Of a stretch of 35,670 nt of DNA, positions 7,198 to 15,082 are shown in pieces. Within the stretch, counting starts at the first letter, position 1, and the number at the start of each line of letters is the position of its first letter. The notes under the pieces were generated by a model. That model was not told where the DNA came from. It saw nothing but the letters and a program-made list of their open reading frames with translations, and ran no database searches. The stretch comes from an uncultured Paraprevotella sp. (lineage in GTDB: Bacteria; Bacteroidota; Bacteroidia; Bacteroidales; Bacteroidaceae): contig CAJUGV010000015.1 in assembly GCA_910586505.1 (NCBI GenBank), positions 1-35,670 on the forward strand, in the 5' to 3' direction. Made by a program: the position numbers and the translations under genes.

Positions 7198-7518
7198 TTA
7201 TCTATTCAAATCCACTTTAGTAATCAATAAGTAATTGTCAGTGCCAAACTTGAAATCTTCTTTATGGATAGATTGGGTACGTTCAAGCAAGGTCTGTTCG
7301 GTCATGCCGTTTACAAAGTTATGCCCGATATTCAGTACAAGAGTAGTGATGTCTTGTGCATCACGGACTTCGTTGTATCGACATTCACGTGTCTTTAGGT
7401 GTACATCATTCACAAGGAATACACGATGTTCATCTAATACGTCAAGGATAAGAACCTTACAATTACAGTTCATAACAAGCCCTTGACAGGTTTTCAAAAT
7501 GTTTTCGTCTAATTTCAT
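7198..7518 (-). CDS. First gene of the passenger operon, 106 aa, unknown
   Basis: A soluble 106-aa protein that I do not recognise. It has two cysteines close together (MNCNCKVLIL), an alternating hydrophobic pattern in its first half and a C-terminus, FGTDNYLLITKVDLNR, that resembles the strand-rich ends of the two proteins downstream. Its stop lies 10 bp before the start of protein B, so the three genes should share one message. Just upstream (7520-7547) an 8-bp inverted repeat abuts the ATG. It sits about 100 bp inside the right terminal repeat. It could be a phage-type accessory protein; this is a guess from its neighbours. Confidence 0.6.
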   Translation of the reverse strand: MKLDENILKTCQGLVMNCNCKVLILDVLDEHRVFLVNDVHLKTRECRYNEVRDAQDITTLVLNIGHNFVNGMTEQTLLERTQSIHKEDFKFGTDNYLLITKVDLNR

Positions 7519-7519
7519 A

Positions 7520-7547
7520 TTCAGTATTTTTAATGATTGATACTGAA
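7520..7547. promoter_or_regulatory. Inverted repeat at the start of the passenger operon
   Basis: TTCAGTAT (7520-7527) and ATACTGAA (7540-7547) flank 12 bases directly ahead of the ATG of the 106-aa gene. It could be an operator or a hairpin that hides the ribosome site. No exact TAnnTTTG element lies upstream; TACGTTTT near 7553 differs by one base. Confidence 0.4.
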
Positions 7548-7623
7548 CTTAAAACGTAAAAATCGGATAGTCCGTTTATGTCTTGGGAGTGGATTGTGAT
7601 TGAGTGGGATGCAGGGAGGAAAC

Positions 7624-7709
7624 GTTAAATAAATAGAAAAGACTGGTTCGGGGATTTCCCGACTCCAGCCTTTCTATGATTTTCCAGTGTAGATATGTAT
7701 ATCAGTACC
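7624..7709 (-). repeat. Right terminal inverted repeat, 86 bp
   Basis: Exact reverse complement of 3471-3556, with its outer end at 7709 reading GGTACTGATA on the minus strand. It contains the mirror copy of the hairpin at 7633-7677. Confidence 0.95.
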
Positions 7710-7717
7710 AAATTTTA
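7710..7717. repeat. Target-site duplication, right copy
   Basis: AAATTTTA, identical to 3463-3470, directly outside the right end of the element. Confidence 0.93.
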
Positions 7718-7857
7718 TTATAAAGTATGTATCATACTATCACAACTATCATAACACGAGGCTTTCTGAATTTTACCAGAGTTTATTTTGGGACGGGAGG
7801 GTATGATGATAATTCTAATGCAGTCGTAGCTTTTATTGGACTATCATTCTTAAGTTA
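7718..7857. other. Short non-coding stretch right of the transposon
   Basis: Together with the element end and the terminator this belongs to a gene-free stretch from 7519 to 7938. I see no gene, tRNA or promoter in it. Confidence 0.5.
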
Positions 7858-7900
7858 TAAAAATAATCCACCAGTTTCTCTAACAAGCGGATTATTTTTA
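7858..7900 (-). terminator. Terminator after trpB
   Basis: TAAAAATAATCC and GGATTATTTTTA form a perfect 12-bp stem with a 19-base loop, about 40 bp past the trpB stop codon. The arm ends are A/T-rich on both strands, so it may work in both directions. Confidence 0.75.
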
Positions 7901-7938
7901 TGAAGATGTCTGTAACAACCTGTTGTGTGGATACCTAT

Positions 7939-9300
7939 TTATAATTGTTTTATTTCGTTCAGATTATGTTGGATATCCTCATCTTTCAACTCATAATTTG
8001 TTAGATTTCCCGCCAGATATTGATCGTATGCGGCCATATCAATGAGTCCATGTCCGGAGAGGTTGAATAAAATAACTTTTTCTTCTCCTGTATCTTTACA
8101 GATCTTAGCTTCGTTGATAGCCGCAGCAATGGCATGGCAGGATTCCGGTGCTGGGATAATGCCTTCCGATTTGGCAAACAGACAACCTGCTTCAAAAGAT
8201 TCCAGTTGCTGGATGTCCGTTGCTTCCATCAATCCATCTTTTAATAGCTGGGACACAATGACTCCAGCGCCATGATAGCGTAATCCACCTGCATGGATAT
8301 TCGCCGGCGCGAAGTTATGCCCTAAGGTAAACATGGGTAAAAGTGGGGTATATCCTGCTTCGTCTCCAAAGTCATATTGGAAATGTCCGCGTGTCAATTT
8401 GGGGCACGATGCTGGTTCGGCGGCAATGTAGCGTGTTTTTTTTCCTTCCTTAAGGGTATGACGCATGAATGGGAAACAAATACCTCCGAAATTGGAACCA
8501 CCACCAAAACAGCCGATAATAATATCCGGATACTCACCAGCCATCTCCATTTGTTTTTCGGCTTCCAGGCCTATAACGGTTTGGTGTAAGGTTACATGAC
8601 TTAATACAGAGCCGAGTGTGTATTTGCAATTTGGTGTCGTGCGTGCTAATTCGATAGCTTCGGAAATGGCTGTGCCGAGTGAACCCTGGTAGTTGGGGTT
8701 TTTGGTTAGTATGTCCTTTCCGGCGCGTGTTGACATGGAGGGGGAGGCTGTGACTTGCGCTCCGAATGTTTGCATAATGCTACGTCTGTAAGGTTTTTGT
8801 TCATAGCTGATTTTTACTTGGTAGACAGCTGCTTCAAGTCCGAACACTTTAGCTGCATATGAGAGGGCTGCTCCCCACTGTCCTGCACCGGTTTCTGTCG
8901 TGATATTTTTTACACCTTCCTTTTTGCAGTAGTATGCCTGGGCTAATGCGGAGTTTAGTTTATGAGAACCTATAGGGCTGACGCTTTCGTTTTTAAAATA
9001 TATATGTGCGGGCGTGCCCAATGCTTTCTCTAATCCGTATGCTCTTACCAATGGCGTGCTGCGATAATATTTATACATTTCGCGAACTTCTTCCGGTATT
9101 TCAATCCATGCATCTGTTTGATTCAGTTCTTGACGACTTAGTTCTTCTGAAAATATTGGGTATAAATCTTCCGGTTTTAGAGGCTGTCTGGTAACAGGAT
9201 TTAGTGGTGGCATGGGTTTGTTTGTCATGTCAGCCTGAATGTTGTACCAATAACGTGGTATGTCTTCCTCTGCAAGGAAATATCTTTTCTTCTGTTCCAT
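7939..9300 (-). CDS. trpB: Tryptophan synthase beta chain, TrpB2 type, 453 aa
   Basis: A pyridoxal-phosphate enzyme that joins indole and serine to make tryptophan. The PLP lysine is K114 in GSHKLNSA; ETGAGQWG (136-143) and the phosphate-binding GCFGGGSN (263-270) are the family landmarks. The length of 453 aa and the long N-terminus (Y-N-I-Q-A-D, then PPLNP) mark the TrpB2 group rather than TrpB1, which is about 400 aa and pairs with TrpA. No other trp gene is near, in keeping with the stand-alone habit of TrpB2. Such enzymes may salvage free indole, and the exact role is debated. The gene diverges from argR. A lone TACTTTTG -7 element precedes it. Confidence 0.92.
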   Translation of the reverse strand: MEQKKRYFLAEEDIPRYWYNIQADMTNKPMPPLNPVTRQPLKPEDLYPIFSEELSRQELNQTDAWIEIPEEVREMYKYYRSTPLVRAYGLEKALGTPAHIYFKNESVSPIGSHKLNSALAQAYYCKKEGVKNITTETGAGQWGAALSYAAKVFGLEAAVYQVKISYEQKPYRRSIMQTFGAQVTASPSMSTRAGKDILTKNPNYQGSLGTAISEAIELARTTPNCKYTLGSVLSHVTLHQTVIGLEAEKQMEMAGEYPDIIIGCFGGGSNFGGICFPFMRHTLKEGKKTRYIAAEPASCPKLTRGHFQYDFGDEAGYTPLLPMFTLGHNFAPANIHAGGLRYHGAGVIVSQLLKDGLMEATDIQQLESFEAGCLFAKSEGIIPAPESCHAIAAAINEAKICKDTGEEKVILFNLSGHGLIDMAAYDQYLAGNLTNYELKDEDIQHNLNEIKQL

Positions 9301-9351
9301 AAAGCTTATACTATTTAGATGTGATTAATTGCATTTTTAATTCTTTCATTG

Positions 9352-9359
9352 CAAAAGTA
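9352..9359 (-). promoter_or_regulatory. -7 element for trpB
   Basis: TACTTTTG on the minus strand, about 50 bases before the trpB ATG, matches TAnnTTTG. No clear TTTG -33 box lies at the usual distance. Confidence 0.45.
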
Positions 9360-9611
9360 CTGAAAAAGTTTGAAATAGGTGACGATATGAATGGAAATAT
9401 GAGCAATCGCTATATAAAAGATATTAGCGCAATAACTTATCGTACATAGTAGTCAGAAACGCAAATAGCAATATTTTTGTATAATTATTCATGCTGTTTA
9501 ATGGTTTTGTTGGTAATTCTTCAAGTTGATTATAGGTGTGTTATGTAGTGTATATAGAATGTTTGGTTTAAATGTTTTGTATATTATGCAACTTGTAAGG
9601 ATGAAAATGTA

Positions 9612-9619
9612 TATCTTTG
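9612..9619 (+). promoter_or_regulatory. -7 element for the arginine operon
   Basis: TATCTTTG matches TAnnTTTG and lies 27 bases before the argR ATG, giving a short leader. The -33 box is poor. The first nine-gene operon transcript probably begins near 9626. Confidence 0.6.
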
Positions 9620-9646
9620 CATTCGAATAAAAGAGTCTAGAATTGT

Positions 9647-10123
9647 ATGAGGAATAAGGACAGCCGCTTGGAGGCCATAAAAATGGTTGTGTCCGCGCAG
9701 GACATTTCAAGTCAGGAAGAATTGTTGCGTGAGTTAAAGAGAGTGGGATTTAAGTTGACACAAGCGACTTTGTCCCGTGATTTGAGACAGTTGAAAGTGG
9801 CAAAAGCTACAACTGCTTCAGGTAAATATATATATACACTGCCTGCTTCTCCTCTTTACAGAAGAGTGTCGGCCTCACATTTAACGGCCTCTGCTGTACG
9901 TCAGGCAGGAGCTTTGTCGGTTAAGTTTTCTGGTAATTTGGCTGTAGTGCATACTTTGCCGGGTCATGCCAGTCATATAGCTTATGATATAGACAATAAA
10001 AGATTTGACGAGATATTAGGTACATTGGCCGGTGATGATACTATTCTATTGGTATTAGCCGAAGGAGTTACATCCGATCAGATACTGATGCGTTTGGCAG
10101 AGGTAATTCCCGATGTACATTGA
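9647..10123 (+). CDS. argR: Arginine repressor ArgR, 158 aa
   Basis: Hexameric, arginine-sensing regulator of arginine genes. The N-terminal winged helix carries the recognition segment TQATLSRDLRQLKVAKA (about residues 38-54). The C-terminal domain carries GTLAGDDTILLVLAEG (about 126-141), the arginine-binding and oligomerisation motif with the paired aspartates. Length is normal (150-160 aa). It is the first gene of the operon and so is likely to regulate its own synthesis together with the pathway. The ATG at 9647 is the only start that keeps the whole winged helix. The acyltransferase gene follows after 38 bp. Confidence 0.95.
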   Translation: MRNKDSRLEAIKMVVSAQDISSQEELLRELKRVGFKLTQATLSRDLRQLKVAKATTASGKYIYTLPASPLYRRVSASHLTASAVRQAGALSVKFSGNLAVVHTLPGHASHIAYDIDNKRFDEILGTLAGDDTILLVLAEGVTSDQILMRLAEVIPDVH

Positions 10124-10161
10124 AATGAAGAAAGTGAAATAGTATATAGTAAGAGAAAAGA

Positions 10162-10812
10162 GTGGAATACAATGATGGAATCAGAGTGGTAGTAGCTGAT
10201 GCCTGCCACGAAAAATATGTAGATGTAATTCTTGCAACCATAACAGACTCTGCGAAAAAGAGAGGATCTGGAATAGCTTCGCGTACACATGAGTATTTGG
10301 CGACAAAGATGAAGGAACGCAAGGCTGTCATCGCTTTGGCCGGTGAGGGAGAGTCAGAGGAATTTGCAGGCTTTTGCTATATTGAAAGTTGGGGTAATAA
10401 AGAATACGTGGCTAACTCGGGTTTGATTGTGGTGGAAAAATTTCGCTGTCACCACCTGGCTACGCGTATCAAGCAGACTGCCTTTACATTGTCGCGTTTG
10501 CGTTGGCCTCATGCCAAATTATTCGGATTGACGAGCCAGAGTGCTGTCATGAAAATCAATACGGCTTTGGGCTATGTGCCGGTGACGTTTGCAGAGCTGA
10601 CGAACGATGAAGCGTATTGGAAAGGATGTGGAACTCCGGAACATCCGTGTTGCATCAATTATGATATTTTGCAGCGTACGGGACGAAAGTATTGTGTTTG
10701 TACGGCTATGCTGTACGATCCGGCTATGCATCCTGATGAAAAGCTACCGGTAGAGTTGCCGGAAGATGTGGTGAAGATGGCCCGTGAGGCTGCAATGAAG
10801 AACCTGCGGTAA
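10162..10812 (+). CDS. GNAT acyltransferase, probable N-acylglutamate synthase, 216 aa
   Basis: Residues 60-155 show a GNAT core: acceptor strand AGFCYIESW, LIVVEKFRCHHLATRI as the acyl-CoA loop (in place of the usual Q/RxxGxG/A), and a C-terminal strand ending LGYVPVTF. The C-terminal third has five cysteines (GCGTPEHPCC, KYCVC) that could bind metal. It lies between argR and argG, and no classical argA or argJ is present, so it probably makes the N-acyl (succinyl) glutamate that starts the pathway. I recall mutant-fitness work in B. thetaiotaomicron that assigned this step to a gene in this position, but cannot confirm it here. The start is GTG at 10162; no in-frame ATG exists nearby. Confidence 0.82.
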   Translation: MEYNDGIRVVVADACHEKYVDVILATITDSAKKRGSGIASRTHEYLATKMKERKAVIALAGEGESEEFAGFCYIESWGNKEYVANSGLIVVEKFRCHHLATRIKQTAFTLSRLRWPHAKLFGLTSQSAVMKINTALGYVPVTFAELTNDEAYWKGCGTPEHPCCINYDILQRTGRKYCVCTAMLYDPAMHPDEKLPVELPEDVVKMAREAAMKNLR

Positions 10813-10832
10813 ATAAATTAAACAACAATATT

Positions 10833-12038
10833 ATGGCTAAAAAAGTAGTAGTAGCATTCAGTGGAGGTTTGGATACATCTTATACAGTGATGTATCTGGC
10901 AAAGGAAAAGGGATATGAAGTATATGCGGCCTGTGCCAATACGGGAGGCTTCAGTGCAGAACAGTTGAAGGCTAACGAGGAGAATGCATATAAATTAGGA
11001 GCCAAGGAGTATGTTACGCTGGATGTGACGAAAGAATATTATGAGAAAAGCCTGCGTTATATGATTTATGGCAATGTCTTGCGTAATAATTGTTATCCTG
11101 TTTCGGTGTCGTCAGAGCGTATTTTTCAGGCCATAGCCATTGCGCGTTATGCCAATGAAGTGGGAGCTGATGCCATTGCTCACGGTTCGACGGGAGCGGG
11201 TAATGACCAGATTCGTTTCGACATGACTTTTTTGGTTATGGCGCCGGATATGGAAATCATAACGCTTACGCGTGACAGTAATCTGACTCGTCAGGAAGAG
11301 GTGGATTACCTGAACCGTAACGGGTATTACGCCGACTTTACCAAACTTAAGTACTCTTATAATGTAGGAATATGGGGCACATCCATTTGCGGCGGTGAGA
11401 TCCTGGACAGCAATCAGGGCTTGCCCGAAAGTGCTTATTTGAAGCATCCGACGAAAGACGGCACGGAACTGTTGAAGTTGGGCTTTCGCAATGGTGAGAT
11501 TTGTTGTGTCAACGGAGTGGAATATGAGGATAAAATCAAGGCGATACAAGAGATTGAGAAGATCGGTGCAGCCTATGCCATAGGTCGCGACTGCCATGTG
11601 GGAGATACGATTATCGGAATAAAGGGGCGTGTCGGTTTTGAAGCGGCCGCTCCGATGCTGATCATCGGTGCCCATCGTTTTTTGGAGAAGTACACATTAA
11701 GCAAGTGGCAGCAATATTGGAAAGAACAGGTGGCCAACTGGTACGGAATGTTCTTGCATGAGAGTCAGTATCTGGAGCCTGTGATGCCGGATATTGAAGC
11801 CATGCTGACAAGTTCGCAGCGTAATGTGAACGGAGTTGTAACGCTGGAGCTTCGTCCTTACGGTTTTACTACGGTTGGTGTGGACTCACCCGATGATTTG
11901 GTGAAGAATAAATTCGGCGAATACGGTGAGACACAGAAGGGATGGACGGCAGAGGATGCCAAAGGATTTATCAAGGTGACTTCCACTCCGCTTCGTCTGT
12001 ATTATTCAAATCACAAGGATGAGGAACGGATTAAATAA
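10833..12038 (+). CDS. argG: Argininosuccinate synthase, 401 aa
   Basis: Joins citrulline and aspartate with ATP to form argininosuccinate, the next-to-last arginine step. The PP-loop ATP site AFSGGLDTS is at residues 8-16. GSTGAGNDQIRF (near 118-129) and WGTSICGGE (near 183) are the citrulline/aspartate-binding landmarks of the family. The length of 401 aa is typical. It lies 20 bp after the acyltransferase and directly before argC. In Bacteroides the substrate is expected after desuccinylation of N-succinylcitrulline; that deacylase and argH are not in this window. Confidence 0.97.
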   Translation: MAKKVVVAFSGGLDTSYTVMYLAKEKGYEVYAACANTGGFSAEQLKANEENAYKLGAKEYVTLDVTKEYYEKSLRYMIYGNVLRNNCYPVSVSSERIFQAIAIARYANEVGADAIAHGSTGAGNDQIRFDMTFLVMAPDMEIITLTRDSNLTRQEEVDYLNRNGYYADFTKLKYSYNVGIWGTSICGGEILDSNQGLPESAYLKHPTKDGTELLKLGFRNGEICCVNGVEYEDKIKAIQEIEKIGAAYAIGRDCHVGDTIIGIKGRVGFEAAAPMLIIGAHRFLEKYTLSKWQQYWKEQVANWYGMFLHESQYLEPVMPDIEAMLTSSQRNVNGVVTLELRPYGFTTVGVDSPDDLVKNKFGEYGETQKGWTAEDAKGFIKVTSTPLRLYYSNHKDEERIK

Positions 12039-12044
12039 TTGTAT

Positions 12045-13019
12045 ATGATAAAAGTCGGAATCATAGGAGGAGCAGGCTATACGGCCGGAGAATTATGCCG
12101 TTTGCTGCTGAATCATCCCGAAGCGGAGATTGGTTTTGTGAATAGTTCCAGCAATGCCGGCAACAAACTCACCGATGTGCATGAGGGGCTGTATGGAGAG
12201 ACAGACATGTTGTTTACGGACCAGTTGCCTTTCGACGAGGTGGATGTCATCTTCTTCTGCTTCGGGCATGGCAAGAGTGCCGAGTTCTTGGCAACCCATG
12301 ATGTGCCGGAACGGATTAAAATCATTGATTTGGCGCAGGACTTCAGGTTGGCGGCTCCGGGCAATGACTATGTATATGGCTTGCCGGAGCTGAACCGCCG
12401 GGCGATAGAGACGGCACACCATGTGGCCAATCCCGGCTGTTTTGCGACTTGTATCCAGTTGGGGCTGCTTCCTTTGGCGGCTCACGGTTTGCTTTGTGGC
12501 GATGTGTCGGTGAATGCCATAACCGGAAGTACGGGAGCCGGAGTAAAGCCCGGTGCCACGACGCACTTCAGTTGGCGTAACAACAACATGAGCGTTTACA
12601 AGGCTTTCAGCCATCAGCATGTGCCCGAAATATGCCAGTCTCTGAAGTCGTTGCAGTCTTCTTTCGACGGTGCGATAAATTTCATCCCCTATCGCGGTGA
12701 TTTTGCCCGTGGTATTTTCTCGACGGAAGTGGTTGCCGTAGACGAATCGCTGGAGGCCGGTTACTTTGTCGAACTTTATAAAGAGTATTATAAGGATGCG
12801 GCTTTTACTCATTATGCAGACAAGCCCATTGACATGAAACAGGTAGTCAACACCAATAAGGCGCTGGTGCATGTGGATAAGTTCGGCGATAAACTATTGA
12901 TAACGTCAACGATAGACAACCTGCTTAAGGGGGCCAGCGGGCAGGCCGTGCAGAATATGAATATTATGTTTGGGGTGGACGAGATGGCCGGTTTGCGTCT
13001 GAAGCCGTCTGCTTTTTGA
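12045..13019 (+). CDS. argC: N-acyl-gamma-glutamyl-phosphate reductase, 324 aa
   Basis: NADPH-dependent reduction of N-acyl-glutamyl phosphate to the semialdehyde. The nucleotide-binding GIIGGAGYTAGEL opens the protein (5-17) and the catalytic cysteine is C132 in NPGCFATC. ITGSTGAGVKPG and HQHVPEI are further family blocks. The length is typical. A TTG six bases upstream would also give an open start, but the ATG at 12045 aligns with the family N-terminus (MIKVGIIG). It starts 7 bp after argG and is translated from the same message. In this genus the acyl group is expected to be succinyl. Confidence 0.96.
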   Translation: MIKVGIIGGAGYTAGELCRLLLNHPEAEIGFVNSSSNAGNKLTDVHEGLYGETDMLFTDQLPFDEVDVIFFCFGHGKSAEFLATHDVPERIKIIDLAQDFRLAAPGNDYVYGLPELNRRAIETAHHVANPGCFATCIQLGLLPLAAHGLLCGDVSVNAITGSTGAGVKPGATTHFSWRNNNMSVYKAFSHQHVPEICQSLKSLQSSFDGAINFIPYRGDFARGIFSTEVVAVDESLEAGYFVELYKEYYKDAAFTHYADKPIDMKQVVNTNKALVHVDKFGDKLLITSTIDNLLKGASGQAVQNMNIMFGVDEMAGLRLKPSAF

Positions 13020-13059
13020 GATCGGTACGGCAAGAAACAAAATACAAATAAGCAGAAAG

Positions 13060-14193
13060 ATGAAATTATTCGATGTATACCCTCTTTATGATGTAAATAT
13101 TGTAAAAGGAGACGGTTGCCGGGTTTGGGATGACAAGGGACAGTCTTACTTGGATTTGTACGGCGGACATGCCGTAATCAGCATAGGGCATTGCCATCCG
13201 CATTATGTGGAGGTATTGTCTGCACAGCTCGGCCGTTTGGGCTTTTACAGCAATTCCGTGATCAACAGACTGCAGGAGGAGCTGGCTGAACGCCTGGGGA
13301 AGGCCTGCGGTTACGAAGACTACCAGCTTTTTTTGATTAATTCGGGAGCTGAAGCTAATGAGAATGCGCTGAAACTGGCCAGTTTCTACAATGGGCGCAG
13401 CCGTGTGCTCTCGGCATCCAAGGCGTTCCACGGACGTACTTCATTGGCTGTGGAGGCAACGGATAACCCTAAAATTATTGCTCCTATCAATGCCAACGGA
13501 CATGTGACCTATTTGCCGCTCAATGATTTGGACGCGTTTCGGATGGAATTGGCCAAAGGTGACGTCTGTGCGGTGATAGTGGAATGTATTCAGGGTGTGG
13601 GAGGTATTCGTCTGGCCACTCCGGAGTTTATGCAAGGGCTGCGCCGGGCATGTGATGAAACGGGAACGGTGCTGATTTGTGATGAGATACAATGTGGTTA
13701 TGGCCGTTCGGGAAAATTCTTTGCTCATCAGCACCTTGATGTACAACCCGACCTGATCACGGTGGCCAAGGGTATCGGCAACGGTTTCCCGTTGGGTGCG
13801 GTGTTGATATCGCCTAAGTTCGTTCCGGTCTACGGACAGTTGGGAACCACTTTTGGGGGCAACCATCTGGCCTGTGCGGCGGCATTGGCCGTCCTGGATG
13901 TCATGGAGCGGGAAAAGTTGGTGGAAAATGCCGAAAGGACAGGCCGTTTTCTGATGGAAGGCATCCGTGCCCTGCAATTGCCGCATGTGGTCGAGGTGAG
14001 AGGACGCGGTCTGATGATAGGCATAGAACTGGATGTTCCTTATAAAGAGATACGAAGTAAGCTTTTATTTGAGGAGCATTGTTTCACCGGATGTAGCGGG
14101 ACGAATGTGTTGCGCCTGCTTCCTCCACTTTGTCTGAGTGAAGCGGAGGCGGCCGATTTCCTGCAACGTCTGGAACGTGTGATGAAATATTAA
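13060..14193 (+). CDS. argD: Acylornithine aminotransferase, 377 aa
   Basis: Class III PLP aminotransferase that converts N-acylglutamate semialdehyde to N-acylornithine with glutamate as amino donor. The PLP lysine is K237 (VAKGIGNGFPLGAV), the pyridine-nitrogen aspartate is D208 (LICDEIQCGYGRSG), and INSGAEANENALK (93-105) is the phosphate-binding block. At 377 aa it is slightly short of the usual 390-400. It lies between argC and proC in the operon. Whether it prefers acetyl- or succinylornithine cannot be read from sequence, but the ArgF' in the same operon points to the succinyl form. Confidence 0.95.
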   Translation: MKLFDVYPLYDVNIVKGDGCRVWDDKGQSYLDLYGGHAVISIGHCHPHYVEVLSAQLGRLGFYSNSVINRLQEELAERLGKACGYEDYQLFLINSGAEANENALKLASFYNGRSRVLSASKAFHGRTSLAVEATDNPKIIAPINANGHVTYLPLNDLDAFRMELAKGDVCAVIVECIQGVGGIRLATPEFMQGLRRACDETGTVLICDEIQCGYGRSGKFFAHQHLDVQPDLITVAKGIGNGFPLGAVLISPKFVPVYGQLGTTFGGNHLACAAALAVLDVMEREKLVENAERTGRFLMEGIRALQLPHVVEVRGRGLMIGIELDVPYKEIRSKLLFEEHCFTGCSGTNVLRLLPPLCLSEAEAADFLQRLERVMKY

Positions 14194-14272
14194 TGAATAA
14201 TAATGTGAAGGATAAACCGGTCGGGGGCGTATGCCGAAGATCGGTTTGTCTGCTTTTAAGGAGCATGTGAAG

Positions 14273-15070
14273 ATGAAAGTAGCGATTATAGGAGCGGGCA
14301 ATATGGGAGGTGCTGTGGCCCGCGGTCTGGCCATGGGAAACCGTGTGGCGGTTTCGGATATCATGGTAGCCAACCCCGGACGGGGTAAGTTGGAGGCATT
14401 GAAGGCCGAGTTCCCCGATATGGGGGTTACAAGCGACAACTGCTTGGCCGTCAGGGATGCCGATGTGATAATATTGGCCGTAAAGCCGTGGAAACTTTGC
14501 GAAGTGATAGAGGAGATAAAAGGCGGATTGGACTATGGCCGGCAGGTTGTGGCTTCGATGGCCGGCGGCATCGGACTTGGTCAGCTCCGTGCCAGTCTTG
14601 ACCGTGGCGACGGCATTTTTCCGGCGGTTTACTATCTGATACCGAATACCGCTATTGCCGTGATGAGCGGCATGACATTTATGGCTTCTGCCGGTGCGAG
14701 TCCGGAGTGGGACGCCTGTATGCTGGACATGTTCCGTGAACTGGGCGACGCCATGTTAGTGGAAGAGCGCCAGATGGATGCCGGGATGGCGTTGGCCTCC
14801 TGCGGCATAGCTTATGTGATGCGTTACATCCGTGCGGCTACGGAAGGGGGCGTGGAACTGGGGCTGAATGCCCGTGATGCGCAACGCACCGTTATGCAGA
14901 CAATGAAAGGGGCCGTGGATTTGCTGGCTGCCGGCGGTTTACATCCGGAGATGGAGGTAGACAGGGTGACTACGCCCGGTGGGCTGACGATCCGTGGGCT
15001 GAATGCCATGGAGGAGGCCGGGTTTACGTCGAGTGTGATAAAGGGTCTGAGGGCCTCGGTAAAAAAATAA
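14273..15070 (+). CDS. proC: Pyrroline-5-carboxylate reductase, 265 aa
   Basis: Last step of proline synthesis: reduces pyrroline-5-carboxylate with NAD(P)H. A Rossmann motif AIIGAGNMGGAVARG opens the protein, VILAVKPW lies near residue 65-72, and the C-terminal half carries the signature LINAVTTPGGLT-like VTTPGGLTIRGL (about 235-246). The start is the ATG at 14273, preceded by AAGGAG at 14258-14263; a frame start 42 bp earlier lacks a ribosome site. It precedes proB by 12 bp, linking proline genes to the arginine operon. Confidence 0.95.
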   Translation: MKVAIIGAGNMGGAVARGLAMGNRVAVSDIMVANPGRGKLEALKAEFPDMGVTSDNCLAVRDADVIILAVKPWKLCEVIEEIKGGLDYGRQVVASMAGGIGLGQLRASLDRGDGIFPAVYYLIPNTAIAVMSGMTFMASAGASPEWDACMLDMFRELGDAMLVEERQMDAGMALASCGIAYVMRYIRAATEGGVELGLNARDAQRTVMQTMKGAVDLLAAGGLHPEMEVDRVTTPGGLTIRGLNAMEEAGFTSSVIKGLRASVKK

Positions 15071-15082
15071 GGAGGATCATTT

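Larger units (their letters stand above)
3471..7709 (+). mobile_element. IS1595-family transposon with passenger genes, 4239 bp
   Basis: The element is bounded by perfect 86-bp terminal inverted repeats that begin with GG at both outer ends, and by an 8-bp direct duplication of the target. It encodes one ISXO2-like DDE transposase (IS1595 family), a companion gene just behind it, and four oppositely oriented passenger genes. Its base composition is more AT-rich than the arginine block of the host. Identical ends and an intact duplication indicate a recent insertion. IS1595-family members with passenger genes are known. I do not recognise this particular element. It inserted between the catalase cluster and the trpB gene without visibly breaking a gene. 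Confidence 0.92.
9301..9646. other. Divergent promoter region between trpB and argR
   Basis: This 346-bp stretch holds no gene. Its left part carries a minus-strand -7 element (TACTTTTG, 9359-9352) for trpB, and its right part a plus-strand -7 element (TATCTTTG, 9612-9619) for argR. A site for ArgR is expected here; ATTCGAAT at 9621-9628 has the flavour of an ARG box half but is not convincing. Confidence 0.55.

Noticed and set aside
9595..9646. An ARG box for ArgR ahead of argR
   Set aside because: ATTCGAAT is suggestive but does not match the known 18-bp box, and the site form in Bacteroides is not known to me.
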